Shown piece after piece: positions 1 through 11,015 of a stretch of 64,000 bases of DNA. Location: contig NZ_FQVJ01000001.1 of NCBI RefSeq assembly GCF_900129125.1, positions 1 to 64,000 of the forward strand, in the 5' to 3' direction. Origin of the DNA: Acidocella aminolytica 101 = DSM 11237 (GTDB lineage Bacteria; Pseudomonadota; Alphaproteobacteria; Acetobacterales; Acetobacteraceae). The position numbers and the translations under genes were made by a program. The notes under the pieces were generated by a model that had not been told where the DNA came from, ran no database searches, and was given only the letters and a program-made list of their open reading frames with translations. Within the stretch, counting starts at the first letter, position 1. The number at the start of each line of letters is the position of its first letter.

Positions 1-1293
1 TTACAGTACAGCTTTCACCTGCAAGCCGAAGACCCATGCATTGGGGATATGGGTGTAGGAGAACGTGCCTGGATCCATCACATATTGCATATTCGGATGG
101 ATAGTCAGCCAGGGCGTGGCGCGGAAGCCATAGCCAAATTCAAGAACGCCTTCGCCTGTGGACAGGTTGGTTAAAGTCCCGTTTGACGCTGCTTCCTTCG
201 CGTCCACGGCACGCTTGTTGAGAATGGCGCGGACATAGCCTAGATCGATAAAGTCATTCGGCCGTGAGGCGAAGGGGCCTTGCGCGATCAACCCGCCCAG
301 CACGGAACCTTGGAACAATGCTGTGGTCGGATCGGAATAAGAGACCATGGCAATGGCAACCAACCCCCTCTTCGGTGTACCGAAATTCACCAGCATCTGA
401 TGGCCGATGGCATAAAAGCCATAGCGCCCGCTCTGCATGTCAGAGCTGTTGGTGACGGAAGCCGCATCGCTGGTATCGTAATAAGCGCCAACCTTGTACT
501 CGCCAGGCAAGCCGCCCAGCGTCATCTTGTACCCGGCCTCAACGGGGATCAGCGCGCCGGTGGAGCCGGACATACTGATCTTCAGGCCATTATTCTTCTC
601 GTAATAGCCGGGGTTCACATCATACACGCCGGTTTCGAGATAGAGAGATGGCACTGGCGTAATCTTGATCCGCCCGCCCCATTTTCCTGTGGGGTAATCC
701 GACCAGCCGGAAGACGCTGGCAGGTTCTGCGCATGCGCGCAGAAGCCAACGTTCTGGAAGTCGCAGCCATCCTCGATCTCGCCAAAGTCGTTACCCATCG
801 GCGCGAATCCCACCTTGGTGTTGACCACGCCATGGTCGAAATTCTGCTCATAAGAGAGCTCGGTGAGGCGTAGCGTTTCACCCGCGCCGTAAACTTCCTG
901 CACCGCTAGACGGTTGCCGATGAAGTCCGACGAGACAGAGCGACCCTGACGCTGGTTGAAGGCAATATGCAGCGTTCCCCCCTGCAGCCCAAACAGTTTA
1001 CCCATATCAAGGTTCACGCCAAAGCCAAGCTGCTGCGCATAGCCATTGCCCTGCCGCTTGCCGCCGGAAAAGGCGTCCGCAAAATTGCCGTCATAGAACC
1101 CTTTGAAGGTCAAACCGGCATCTTCAAGCTTCGTCCGACCGCCATTCCAGTTCCCCGTCATCGTCGGACGTGTCAGAAAACTGTCAATAAAAGAACTCTG
1201 CGCGTGGGCGTTGGTAGCGCAAATAGTGGCGCTGAATGAGAATGTTGTTAGGAAAAAAGCGCGAAGACGCTTCTGCGCGATTTTTGAGCGCAT
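1..1293 (-). CDS. OprB-family carbohydrate-selective porin
   Basis: About 430 aa, an outer-membrane beta-barrel of the OprB family that lets sugars or small polyols and acids diffuse into the periplasm. A signal peptide (basic start MRSKIAQKR, then a hydrophobic stretch ending near ATNAHAQ) precedes the mature protein. The early MTGNWNGGRTKLEDAGL segment is typical of OprB, as is the C-terminal beta-strand that ends in a hydrophobic residue. The start at 1293 is chosen because AAAGG stands 8 nt upstream; an in-frame codon 20 residues earlier would spoil the signal peptide. It lies just downstream of the MFS gene and in the same direction, so it may supply outer-membrane passage for quinate or shikimate. 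That role is inferred from position only. Confidence 0.88.
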   Translation of the reverse strand: MRSKIAQKRLRAFFLTTFSFSATICATNAHAQSSFIDSFLTRPTMTGNWNGGRTKLEDAGLTFKGFYDGNFADAFSGGKRQGNGYAQQLGFGVNLDMGKLFGLQGGTLHIAFNQRQGRSVSSDFIGNRLAVQEVYGAGETLRLTELSYEQNFDHGVVNTKVGFAPMGNDFGEIEDGCDFQNVGFCAHAQNLPASSGWSDYPTGKWGGRIKITPVPSLYLETGVYDVNPGYYEKNNGLKISMSGSTGALIPVEAGYKMTLGGLPGEYKVGAYYDTSDAASVTNSSDMQSGRYGFYAIGHQMLVNFGTPKRGLVAIAMVSYSDPTTALFQGSVLGGLIAQGPFASRPNDFIDLGYVRAILNKRAVDAKEAASNGTLTNLSTGEGVLEFGYGFRATPWLTIHPNMQYVMDPGTFSYTHIPNAWVFGLQVKAVL

Positions 1294-1378
1294 TTGAAAA
1301 CCTTTCGTCCCTGTTGTTTTTGTCGGGGGCGGCCCAATATATTTTCCCGGCACGGCCGCCGCGTGCCGGAAAAAAGGC

Positions 1379-2698
1379 TTAGGCGCTATGCCTGAGCGTG
1401 ATCGGCTTCAGTTCGCCGATTCCAAAAATCCAGGATAGTGCGCCTACCAGGGCAACCCCGCCGACGAAGATCAAGGCCCCGACAAAGGAGCCAGTATCCT
1501 GCACGATAAAGCCGATGACGATGGGAATGACGATACCGGAGAGGTTCGCTGCCGCGTTGAACAGTCCGCCTACAAGACCGAGCTTGCCTAAAGGAGAAAT
1601 CTCCGACAGCACCGACCAGCCGGAAGAAGACATGGCTTGGCAGAAGAAGGCGAATGACAGAATGGCGATGACCATATTGTCAGACTTCACATAGTTGCAG
1701 GCGATGATTGTGGAAGCCCCAAGCAAGCCCATGATGACGGGCAGCTTACGCGCCACGCCGAGGCTTACACCACGATGCAGCAGCTTGTCGGACAGCCAGC
1801 CAGCGAACAGAATACCAAAGAAACCCGCAATGTAGGGCAGCGATGCAAAGAAACCGACCTTGATCCAGCCCATGTGACGCGCGGTCGCGAGATAGGTGGG
1901 GAACCAAGTGAGGAAGAAGATGAAGGTGGAGTAAACCGAGAACTGACCGATCAGCAGACCCCAGATCTGGCGGTGACGGAACAGCTCAGCCACATCGGCC
2001 CATTTGAATTTTTGACCCGACACGCCCTTGCCGGTGAGGCCACCGCCCGCGGCAATATGCTGCAATTCAGCTTGGCTGACGGACTTGCTCTCGTGTGGGT
2101 CACGGTATTTGGCGATCCAGATGGCGGCGATGATCAGGCCGGCGATACCGGTAACGATGAACAAAGAGGGCCAGCCAAAACTCTGGAGCAGCCAGAACAG
2201 GCCCGGGGTCAGGAACCCAAGACCGACATATTCAGCGGCGGTATAGATGCCAATGGCGCGCGCGCGTTCCTTACGGGGGAACCACATGCCAACAATATTG
2301 CTGTTTGCTGGGAAGCAGGGAGCTTCCGCAAGGCCGAGGCCAACGCGTAGCCCGATAAACCCGCCCACGGATGAGGCGAACGCCTGGCCCAGCGTGAACA
2401 AAGACCAGAAAGCCAAGGCCAGGAAATAGATGATACGGTTGCCAAAGCGGTCCAGCATGGCCCCGAGGGGTATCTGAGCCGCGAAATAGCTCCAGGAAAA
2501 GGCGGAGAACACGAAGCCCATCATCGCTGCGTCGATATGCATTTCGCTGCGAATGCTCGGGGCCGCAATGCCGATGATGGCTCGGTCCAGATAATTGACG
2601 AGCACGGCCAAACAGACCAGGCCCAGCATGAAGAAGCGCGTGCCACCGATGCGCGAGGCACCGGCGGCGCTGGCGCCTGTTGTGGTGATGTCTGACAT
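1379..2698 (-). CDS. MFS transporter, ACS-type, probable quinate/shikimate importer
   Basis: About 439 aa with 12 predicted membrane segments. NYLDRA in the first helix and the loop GAMLDRFGNR are hallmarks of the anion:cation symporter branch of the major facilitator superfamily, which carries sugar acids and aromatic or hydroaromatic acids with protons. The ATG at 2698 has GAGGGAG 7 nt upstream; a TTG two codons earlier is less likely. It is downstream of the quinate/shikimate dehydrogenase and upstream of the porin, all on the minus strand, which looks like one operon. The substrate assignment to quinate or shikimate comes from these neighbours, not from the sequence. Confidence 0.85.
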   Translation of the reverse strand: MSDITTTGASAAGASRIGGTRFFMLGLVCLAVLVNYLDRAIIGIAAPSIRSEMHIDAAMMGFVFSAFSWSYFAAQIPLGAMLDRFGNRIIYFLALAFWSLFTLGQAFASSVGGFIGLRVGLGLAEAPCFPANSNIVGMWFPRKERARAIGIYTAAEYVGLGFLTPGLFWLLQSFGWPSLFIVTGIAGLIIAAIWIAKYRDPHESKSVSQAELQHIAAGGGLTGKGVSGQKFKWADVAELFRHRQIWGLLIGQFSVYSTFIFFLTWFPTYLATARHMGWIKVGFFASLPYIAGFFGILFAGWLSDKLLHRGVSLGVARKLPVIMGLLGASTIIACNYVKSDNMVIAILSFAFFCQAMSSSGWSVLSEISPLGKLGLVGGLFNAAANLSGIVIPIVIGFIVQDTGSFVGALIFVGGVALVGALSWIFGIGELKPITLRHSA

Positions 2699-2755
2699 GT
2701 TCAACTCCCTCTGTTTGAACAGTGTTTATAAGGTTGGACGTTGACGGCGGTGGGG

Positions 2756-3640
2756 TTAGACGCTGAAGCTGGTAAGCATACGCTCCGCATCAGGTTCCTG
2801 CCCGGTGAATAAGCGGAAAGCTTCCACGGCCTGAAACACGGCCATGCCGCCGCCATCGCTGACCCGACAGCCAAGGGCGCGGGCAGTTTGCACGAGGGCG
2901 GTTTCCAGCGGGAAATAAACAATCTCGGCCACCCACAGGTCGGGGCGCAGAAGAGTCGCGGGCAAGGGCAGGCCGGGATGAGCGGCCATGCCCATAGGCG
3001 TACAATTTACGAGGCCGGTGGCGCTTTGCATTGACAGTTCCGGCGTGTCGGCGGCCTCGATTTTCGCCGCGGGGAAAAGCGGCGCGTAGCGAGCGACCAG
3101 GCTTTCTGCGCGGGAGAGGTCAGTATCTATAAGAGTGAGTTTGGCCGCGCCGAGTTTCAGCAAAGCGTAAGCGACGGCACTGCCCGCGCCTCCGGCGCCG
3201 ATTTGCACAGCATGGGCCATATCGGCGCCATTGAGACGGCGGTGAAAGTTTTCGGAAAAGCCAGACCAGTCGGTATTATGGCCGATGCGCCTTCCGTCGC
3301 GGAGCAGCACGGTGTTCACGGCGCCCAGGGCCTGTGCGTCGGCAGAGAGTTCGTTCAGCAGGGGAATAACGGCCTGTTTGCAGGGATGTGTAACATTCAC
3401 TCCCGCATAGCCTGCGGCTTCGATGTCAGTCAGAAGCTTCGGCAGGTCGCTGACATTCAGATTCAGGGCGGAAAGGTCGAACAGATCATAACGGATATTT
3501 AGCCCTTGTGCCTTGCCTTCTGCCATCTGCATGCGCGGCGTGCGGGATGGGCCGATGCCTTCGCCAATCAAACCAAGGAGGATTTGGCCGTTGGTATGTG
3601 CGGGGGCAATGCCGGTGGGAGCCGGGGCGACATGATTCAT
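2756..3640 (-). CDS. Quinate/shikimate dehydrogenase (AroE superfamily, catabolic QsuD-like)
   Basis: 294 aa. It oxidises quinate or shikimate to the 3-dehydro acids with a nicotinamide cofactor. The substrate loop reads GEGIGPSRTP instead of the usual biosynthetic AroE form with SxS. In my recollection this matches the catabolic quinate/shikimate dehydrogenases of the Corynebacterium QsuD type. Visible AroE features are VNVTHPCK with the catalytic lysine (around residue 88), GHNTDWSGF with the catalytic aspartate, the Rossmann motif GAGGAGSA, NCTPMGM and the C-terminal GGGMAVFQAVEAF. It is divergent from the dehydroshikimate dehydratase gene, sharing a 207-bp regulatory gap. A purely biosynthetic AroE is less likely given the neighbours. 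Confidence 0.88.
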   Translation of the reverse strand: MNHVAPAPTGIAPAHTNGQILLGLIGEGIGPSRTPRMQMAEGKAQGLNIRYDLFDLSALNLNVSDLPKLLTDIEAAGYAGVNVTHPCKQAVIPLLNELSADAQALGAVNTVLLRDGRRIGHNTDWSGFSENFHRRLNGADMAHAVQIGAGGAGSAVAYALLKLGAAKLTLIDTDLSRAESLVARYAPLFPAAKIEAADTPELSMQSATGLVNCTPMGMAAHPGLPLPATLLRPDLWVAEIVYFPLETALVQTARALGCRVSDGGGMAVFQAVEAFRLFTGQEPDAERMLTSFSV

Positions 3641-3753
3641 GATAAGGACATTCCCTAACCAATGTGAGCACGCGGAACAGGCGCGCCGTGAAAACGAAAC
3701 ACTCCAAAAATACTTATGCAGGTGCCGGAGCCCGGTTTATTTTTGCTTCGTGA

Positions 3754-3766
3754 GTTAGTAACTAAC
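3754..3766. promoter_or_regulatory. Palindromic operator candidate in the divergent quinate cluster promoter
   Basis: GTTAGTAACTAAC is a perfect palindrome (GTTAGT, central A, ACTAAC) in the gap between the leftward dehydrogenase operon and the rightward dehydratase gene. Position, symmetry and length suit a TetR-family operator, and a TetR gene sits at the other end of the dehydratase. Binding by that regulator is inferred. Confidence 0.5.
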
Positions 3767-3847
3767 CAAATAGAACATTTCAAGCATTTTTTTGCCGCGA
3801 CTCTGTTCGGGACATGCGATATAATGCTGCTAAGGAGGGTATTCGCC

Positions 3848-5707
<1,860 letters not shown>

Positions 5708-6370
5708 TTATTCGGGAGTTGTCATCAAAAGCAGGATAGAATCCGCAATATATCGGCGCTGACGCTCCCGTGCGCGGGCGGCGCCGATATCAATACTATA
5801 TAAAGTGCCGAACGTCGCGCGGTTGGAAACCCGGTAGAAGGAAAGGGCGCTGATCATCATATGCAGCTCCCGCGGCTCAATCTGCCGTTTGAACACACCG
5901 GTTTTGTAACCGCGCTCCAGAATATCGGTCAGCACCTCGATGGCGGGGCTGTTGGTCCGGCGCAGCAGCTCTGAATCGCGCACATGTTCGGCATTGTGGA
6001 TGTTCTCGATCATCACCAGCCGAACGAATTCCGGGTGGGCCTCGTGATAGTCGAAATTGAATTCGATCAGCCGGCGCAAGGCTGTTTCAGGGTCGAGCTC
6101 ATCGAGCTTCATATGCGCCTCGATCTGTCTTATCCCGCTATAAGAACGTTCAAGAACAGCGACGTAGAGCCCCTCCTTGCTGCCGAAATAATAATAGATC
6201 ATCCGTTTGGTGGTATGCGTTCGAGCCGCGATGGCGTCCACGCGCGCGCCGGAGAGCCCGAATTTGGCGAATTCCTCTGCCGCGACGCGTAAGATGTCTT
6301 GTTTCGTGCGCTCAGGGTCGCGGGCGCGGGCAGGTGGAGTGGTCTCGGCCAGTTGGCTTACGTCTTCCAT
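5708..6370 (-). CDS. TetR/AcrR-family transcriptional regulator of the quinate cluster
   Basis: 220 aa. The N-terminal helix-turn-helix spans roughly residues 25-70 (ILRVAAEEFAKFGLSGARVDAIAA, then TTKRMIYYYFGSKEGLY), followed by an all-helical ligand domain. Its stop codon directly abuts the stop of the convergent dehydratase gene. AAGGT lies about 5 nt before the ATG. It is the only regulator in this cluster, so it probably controls the divergent dehydrogenase and dehydratase operons through the palindrome near 3760. An aromatic or hydroaromatic acid would be the likely inducer; this is inference. Confidence 0.88.
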   Translation of the reverse strand: MEDVSQLAETTPPARARDPERTKQDILRVAAEEFAKFGLSGARVDAIAARTHTTKRMIYYYFGSKEGLYVAVLERSYSGIRQIEAHMKLDELDPETALRRLIEFNFDYHEAHPEFVRLVMIENIHNAEHVRDSELLRRTNSPAIEVLTDILERGYKTGVFKRQIEPRELHMMISALSFYRVSNRATFGTLYSIDIGAARARERQRRYIADSILLLMTTPE

Positions 6371-6422
6371 GTTTTACCTTGTTACTGAGGCTGGCTGCTT
6401 AAGGAGCATGACGGTTGGGGCC

Positions 6423-7004
6423 TTATGGCAATTCAAGGTTGTTGATATCGATCACCATCATGCCTGCGCGGCTGGCAGCTTCCAACCCCTGTGGACTATC
6501 TTCGAATACAAGGCAGCGATCAGGCGTGATATTGAGGCGTTTGGCTGCTTCAAGAAACAGGTCCGGGGCGGGTTTCGGGGTGGGAACGTCGTCAATGGTG
6601 ACAATTTCATCAAATAAGTCAGCAAGGCCGGTAGCGGTGAGTGTGGCGTTGACAATGGCCGCGGGACCTGAGGAGGCCACAGCCAGCCGCCGCTGCCCAT
6701 GATGCTGGCGGGCAATGGCGGTAACGGTGCCGATCTCCTGCAATGTGTGCAAATTGGTCAGCACGCTGTGGCGTAACAGCCTGATAACCTCATCGCGGGG
6801 CAAAGTTGTGCCGAAATGCGCGTCCACCTCATCCATGAGCAGATGTTCTGAAAGGCCGGTGCGTGGGCGGAACCAGTCCAGTTCTGGGGTGGCGTCAAAA
6901 GGGCGCAACGCATCCATCCACGCGCGGGCGTAGAGGGGCGGCGTGTCCACCAGCGTGCCGTCGCAATCGAAGATAAGGCCTTGGATGTGGTCGGGGATCA
7001 GCAT
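6423..7004 (-). CDS. HAD-superfamily hydrolase, subfamily IA (YqaB/beta-phosphoglucomutase-like)
   Basis: About 193 aa. All four haloacid dehalogenase motifs are visible: FDCDGTLVDT (nucleophile and acid Asp pair), VASSGP (motif II Ser), PKPAPD (motif III Lys) and LVFEDSPQG (motif IV acidic residues). The alpha-helical cap between motifs I and II is of the C1 type found in sugar-phosphate phosphatases and phosphoglucomutases. The start is uncertain: ATG 7004 gives a normal N terminus, while a TTG at 7040 adds 12 residues without homology; neither has a strong ribosome site. The substrate is probably a small phosphosugar, but it cannot be assigned. Confidence 0.8.
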   Translation of the reverse strand: MLIPDHIQGLIFDCDGTLVDTPPLYARAWMDALRPFDATPELDWFRPRTGLSEHLLMDEVDAHFGTTLPRDEVIRLLRHSVLTNLHTLQEIGTVTAIARQHHGQRRLAVASSGPAAIVNATLTATGLADLFDEIVTIDDVPTPKPAPDLFLEAAKRLNITPDRCLVFEDSPQGLEAASRAGMMVIDINNLELP

Positions 7005-7093
7005 GATGCCAGATGTGGAACATGGCAGGGTTGTTGCCAAGGCCGGGCGGTTAATTGCTTGCCTTCAGAAGGGGGATCGCTTAAAGGAACGCC

Positions 7094-7147
7094 ATGGCAA
7101 ATGCCTCTATCCTTGCTGGGCTGCTCCTTCGACTTATCCGCCCCTGA
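7094..7147 (+). CDS. leuA leader peptide (17 aa, leucine-rich)
   Basis: A small open frame, MANASILAGLLLRLIRP, with five leucine codons, four of them in the run LLLRL. AAAGGAAC stands 4-10 nt upstream. It ends at TGA 7145, inside the 5' arm of a perfect 10-bp inverted repeat, about 100 nt before leuA. This layout is that of a leucine-responsive transcription attenuator, as described for leuA in other proteobacteria: ribosome stalling at Leu codons when leucyl-tRNA is scarce would change folding of the downstream hairpin. Confidence 0.75.
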   Translation: MANASILAGLLLRLIRP

Positions 7148-7199
7148 GCGATAAGTCCTTTTCGCGCGTGTTCTGAATGCCGCGCCCGCCGCTCAGGGG
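7141..7199 (+). promoter_or_regulatory. leuA attenuator hairpin
   Basis: CCCCTGAGCG (7141-7150) and CGCTCAGGGG (7190-7199) form a perfect 10-bp stem that encloses 39 nt. The 5' arm contains the leader-peptide stop codon, so a ribosome there would mask it. An AT-rich tail with a CTTTT run follows. Exactly which hairpin acts as terminator and which as antiterminator is not resolved by eye. Confidence 0.6.
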
Positions 7200-7246
7200 A
7201 ATATATCCCGCTTTTACCTGAACAGGCCAGATTTTGGAGCAGTAAC

Positions 7247-8821
7247 ATGACGATCAATCATCCTAATTTCGGTAAGATGGACGAAAACCGTGTCGTCATC
7301 TTCGATACGACGCTGCGCGACGGCGAGCAGTCCCCCGGTTTCTCGATGAATTTGAACGAGAAGATCCGCATGGCGGAGGCGCTGGCGGCTTTGGGGGTGG
7401 ATGTGCTGGAGGCGGGGTTTCCCATCGCTTCGCCCGGCGATTTCGAGAGCGTACAGCGCATTGCCGAGACGGTGAAGGGCCCGGTGATCACCGGCCTGTC
7501 CCGCTCCGCGCCGAACGACATTATCCGTGCAGGTGAGGCGATCCGCGCCGCTGAGCGCAAGCGTATCCATACCTTCATCTCCACCTCGCCGCTGCACATG
7601 AAGTATAAGCTGAAGATGGAGCCGGAGGTGGTGCTGGAGCACGTGACCAAATCCGTGACGCTGGCCCGTCAATATACTGATGACGTGGAATGGTCCGCCG
7701 AGGATGGCACCCGTACGGACATGGAGTTCCTGCTGCGCTGTGTGGAAGCCGCCATCAAGGCTGGTGCGACCACCATCAATATCCCTGACACGGTAGGTTA
7801 TGCGGTGCCGGAGGATATGGAGCGGATTTTCTCGACCGTGCTGGAGAAGGTGCCGGGGGCTGACCAAGTTATCCTGTCCACCCATTGCCATAACGATCTG
7901 GGGTTGGCCGTGGCCAATGCTCTGGCGTCGCTGCGGGGCGGAGCGCGGCAGATTGAATGTACGATTAACGGCATTGGTGAGCGCGCGGGCAATGCCTCGC
8001 TGGAGGAGGTGGTGATGGCCATCCGCACCCGGCAGGACAACAACCCCTATATCAACGGCATTGAAACCACCCGACTGCTGCGGACGTCCAAGCTGCTGTC
8101 CACCATCACCGGCTTTGACGTGCAGCCGAACAAGGCGATCGTGGGCCGTAATGCCTTCGCCCATGAATCCGGCATTCATCAGGATGGTATGCTGAAGAAC
8201 GCTGCCACCTATGAAATCATGACGCCGGAGAGTGTTGGTTGGCAGAAAACCTCCTTGGTGATGGGCAAGCATTCCGGCCGCGCCGCTTTCCGGGACAAGC
8301 TGAATGCACTCGGCTATGGCGATATCGGCGATAATGCGCTGAACGATGCCTTTACCCGCTTCAAGATTTTGGCCGATCGCAAGAAGGTTGTGTACGACGA
8401 GGATATTGTCGCGCTGGTGGATGACGAGGTGGTGCGCAGCCATGAAGCGATTAAGTTCGTGTCGTTGGAGGTGTGGGCTGGCTCGAAGGACAAGCCGCGC
8501 GCCGTGTTGGAACTGGAAGTGAATGGTGTCGTGAAAACTGCCGATGAGCGGGGCGACGGTCCGGTGGATGCCGCGTTCAACGCGATCCGCGCTATTTTCC
8601 CGCATACGGCGGAACTGCAGCTGTTCTCCGTGGGCGCGGTGACCGAGGGCACGGATGCCCAGGCCCGCTGCACTGTGCGTCTGGCCGAGGACGGTAAGAG
8701 TGTTGACGGGCAGGGGGCGGATACTGATACGATCGTAGCGGCCGTTCGGGCTTATATCCATGCGTTGAACAAGCTGGTGACCAAACGCACTCGCCACGCG
8801 CCTGAGGCCCTGAGCGCTTAA
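7247..8821 (+). CDS. leuA: 2-isopropylmalate synthase
   Basis: 524 aa, the usual length for the long bacterial LeuA. It condenses acetyl-CoA with 2-oxoisovalerate as the first committed step of leucine synthesis. [12 protein letters not shown] near the N terminus is the DRE-TIM metallolyase signature. [11 protein letters not shown] supplies the divalent-metal histidines, NGIGERAGN is also conserved, and residues from about 390 onward form the leucine-sensing LeuA regulatory dimer domain. Expression is probably attenuated through the leader peptide upstream. A separate leuCD pair lies 14 kb away in the mobile part of the window. Confidence 0.97.
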   Translation: MTINHPNFGKMDENRVVIFDTTLRDGEQSPGFSMNLNEKIRMAEALAALGVDVLEAGFPIASPGDFESVQRIAETVKGPVITGLSRSAPNDIIRAGEAIRAAERKRIHTFISTSPLHMKYKLKMEPEVVLEHVTKSVTLARQYTDDVEWSAEDGTRTDMEFLLRCVEAAIKAGATTINIPDTVGYAVPEDMERIFSTVLEKVPGADQVILSTHCHNDLGLAVANALASLRGGARQIECTINGIGERAGNASLEEVVMAIRTRQDNNPYINGIETTRLLRTSKLLSTITGFDVQPNKAIVGRNAFAHESGIHQDGMLKNAATYEIMTPESVGWQKTSLVMGKHSGRAAFRDKLNALGYGDIGDNALNDAFTRFKILADRKKVVYDEDIVALVDDEVVRSHEAIKFVSLEVWAGSKDKPRAVLELEVNGVVKTADERGDGPVDAAFNAIRAIFPHTAELQLFSVGAVTEGTDAQARCTVRLAEDGKSVDGQGADTDTIVAAVRAYIHALNKLVTKRTRHAPEALSA

Positions 8822-8839
8822 GTAAAAAATGTTCAAAAC

Positions 8840-8892
8840 CGTCTTTTATAGCCAGTTTTGACGCGGCTTTGTAAATAAAAGACGATATTTTT
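8840..8892 (+). terminator. Intrinsic terminator after leuA
   Basis: CGTCTTTTAT (8840-8849) pairs perfectly with ATAAAAGACG (8875-8884) and is followed by ATATTTTTTC. The loop is 25 nt and AT-rich. Confidence 0.7.
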
Positions 8893-9016
8893 TCACGCCC
8901 GGGCATGAGCATTCCGCTCTTGTGTCCGGGGGTTACAATGAATAGATACTGAGTCATCTCAAAGGGGTCGCACCGGTGCTTCGGGCCGGCGTGTCCCGCT
9001 GCAAAGGAGCGATTAT

Positions 9017-10927
9017 ATGAGCAAAGTCATTGGTATTGACCTCGGCACCACCAACTCGTGCGTGGCGGTGCTAGAGGGTAAGGATGTTCGCGTCATCGAG
9101 AACGCTGAGGGTGCGCGTACCACCCCGTCCATGGTCGCATTCGCCGATTCCGGTGAGCGTCTAGTCGGCCAGAGCGCCAAGCGGCAGGCCGTAACCAATC
9201 CGACCAACACGCTTTTCGCGGTGAAGCGTCTGATCGGCCGCCGCTATGATGACCCGACCGTGACCAAGGACAAGGGCCTCGTACCCTATGGCATCGTCAA
9301 GGGTGATAACGGAGATGCGTGGGTTGAGGCCAAGGGTGAGAAATACTCTCCCTCGCAGATTTCGTCTTACATCTTGACCAAGATGAAGGAGACGGCCGAG
9401 GCATATCTGGGCGAGACTGTGACCCAGGCGGTAATCACCGTGCCGGCTTACTTTAACGACGCCCAGCGCCAGGCGACCAAGGATGCTGGTAAGATTGCTG
9501 GTCTAGAAGTGCTGCGCATCATCAACGAGCCGACGGCAGCTGCCCTTGCCTATGGCATGGACAAGAAGAACGCTGGCACCATCGCAGTGTATGACCTTGG
9601 TGGCGGTACGTTCGACGTGTCCGTGCTCGAGCTGGGCGACGGCGTGTTCGAGGTGAAATCCACCAATGGCGATACCTTCCTGGGTGGTGAGGATTTCGAC
9701 GCGCGCATCATCGACTACCTGGCTACCGAGTTCCAGAAAGATCAGGGCATCGACCTGCGTAAGGATAAGCTTGCCCTGCAGCGCCTGAAGGAAGCCGCGG
9801 AGAAGGCGAAGATCGAGCTGTCCTCGTCAAAAGAGACCGAGATCAACCTCCCCTTCATCACGGCCGACGCCTCCGGGCCGAAGCATCTAGTGCTGAAGCT
9901 CTCCCGCGCGAAGCTGGAAAGCCTGGTGGATGACCTGATCGAACGCACCTTGGCTCCGTGCCGGGCGGCGCTGAAGGATGCCGGTGTGACCGCCGGTGAA
10001 ATCTCTGAAGTGATCCTGGTGGGCGGCATGACCCGCATGCCGAAGGTGATCGAGACGGTGAAGAGCTTCTTCGGCAAGGAGCCCGCCCGTAACGTGAACC
10101 CGGACGAGGTTGTGGCCATCGGCGCAGCCATTCAGGGCGGCGTGCTGAAGGGGGACGTGAAGGACGTTCTGCTGCTGGACGTGACCCCGCTCTCTCTGGG
10201 CATTGAGACACTGGGTGGAGTGTTCACCCGCCTGATCGATCGCAATACCACCATCCCGACCAAGAAGAGCCAGACTTTCTCCACTGCTGAGGACGGCCAA
10301 ACGGCCGTGACCATCAAGGTCTTCCAGGGCGAGCGCGAGATGGCTGCGGACAACAAGCTGCTCGGCAATTTTGACCTGCAGGGCATTCCCTCCGCTCCGC
10401 GCGGTGTGCCGCAGATCGAGGTGACCTTCGATATCGACGCGAACGGCATTGTGTCCGTCTCCGCGAAGGACAAGGCGACCGGCAAGGAGCAGCAGATCCG
10501 CATCCAGGCTTCTGGTGGTCTGTCCGATGCCGATATTGAGCGCATGGTGAAGGATGCCGAAGCCAACGCGGCGGCTGACAAGGCGCGGCGTGAGGCGGTG
10601 GAAACCCGCAACCAGACCGAAAGCCTGATCAACCAGGTTGAGAAGGCGCTGAAGGAAGGGGGCGATAAGGTGGCCCCCGCGGACAAGGCGGAAGCCGAAG
10701 CCGCGATTACCGAAGCGAAGTCGGCTCTGGAACGTGGCGATGCGGAGGCGGTGAAGGCCGCGTCCGAGAAGCTGACCCAGGTGGCCATGAAGATCGGTGA
10801 GGCCATGTATAAGGCCCAAGGTGAGGCGGGGCCCGCCGAGTCTGGTGCCGAAAGCGCTGGTCCGAACGGCGAGAAAGTCGTGGACGCGGATTTCGAGGAC
10901 GTTGACGACAAGAACAAATCCGCTTGA
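9017..10927 (+). CDS. dnaK: Molecular chaperone DnaK (Hsp70)
   Basis: 636 aa, full length. It is the ATP-dependent chaperone that binds exposed hydrophobic peptides in the cytosol with DnaJ and GrpE. The ATPase domain shows [10 protein letters not shown] (residues 5-14), [11 protein letters not shown] near 195 and VGGMTRMP near 337. The substrate-binding domain starts around 390, and the tail ends in the charged DADFEDVDD motif typical of proteobacteria. AAAGGAGC precedes the ATG. A CTTGTG element at 8919 could be part of a heat-shock or vegetative promoter, but the matching -10 is weak. dnaJ follows after 88 bp, separated by a hairpin. Confidence 0.98.
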   Translation: MSKVIGIDLGTTNSCVAVLEGKDVRVIENAEGARTTPSMVAFADSGERLVGQSAKRQAVTNPTNTLFAVKRLIGRRYDDPTVTKDKGLVPYGIVKGDNGDAWVEAKGEKYSPSQISSYILTKMKETAEAYLGETVTQAVITVPAYFNDAQRQATKDAGKIAGLEVLRIINEPTAAALAYGMDKKNAGTIAVYDLGGGTFDVSVLELGDGVFEVKSTNGDTFLGGEDFDARIIDYLATEFQKDQGIDLRKDKLALQRLKEAAEKAKIELSSSKETEINLPFITADASGPKHLVLKLSRAKLESLVDDLIERTLAPCRAALKDAGVTAGEISEVILVGGMTRMPKVIETVKSFFGKEPARNVNPDEVVAIGAAIQGGVLKGDVKDVLLLDVTPLSLGIETLGGVFTRLIDRNTTIPTKKSQTFSTAEDGQTAVTIKVFQGEREMAADNKLLGNFDLQGIPSAPRGVPQIEVTFDIDANGIVSVSAKDKATGKEQQIRIQASGGLSDADIERMVKDAEANAAADKARREAVETRNQTESLINQVEKALKEGGDKVAPADKAEAEAAITEAKSALERGDAEAVKAASEKLTQVAMKIGEAMYKAQGEAGPAESGAESAGPNGEKVVDADFEDVDDKNKSA

Positions 10928-10954
10928 ACCCGGGTTTGATCTGACAAGTAAAGG

Positions 10955-10980
10955 TCCCGGGGCGCTGCTCCGGGATTTTC
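10955..10980 (+). terminator. Hairpin terminator/attenuator between dnaK and dnaJ
   Basis: TCCCGGGGC (10955-10963) pairs with GCTCCGGGA (10967-10975) with one G-U pair, followed by TTTTCCGTTTT. It may reduce dnaJ expression relative to dnaK. Confidence 0.65.
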
Positions 10981-11015
10981 CGTTTTAGCCGATTAGTAAG
11001 GATTGAAGCGCCGCC

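Noticed and set aside
7214-8836. 540-codon minus-strand open frame across leuA
   Set aside because: Complete antisense shadow of leuA; histidine/glutamine/arginine-rich with no family features.
8895-8931. Imperfect CCCGGGCA/TGTCCGGG hairpin before dnaK
   Set aside because: Needs G-U pairs and has no clear role; too weak to call a thermosensor or terminator.
8919-8948. CTTGTG ... TAGATA as a heat-shock promoter for dnaK
   Set aside because: The -35 is suggestive but the -10 fits neither sigma-32 nor sigma-70 well.
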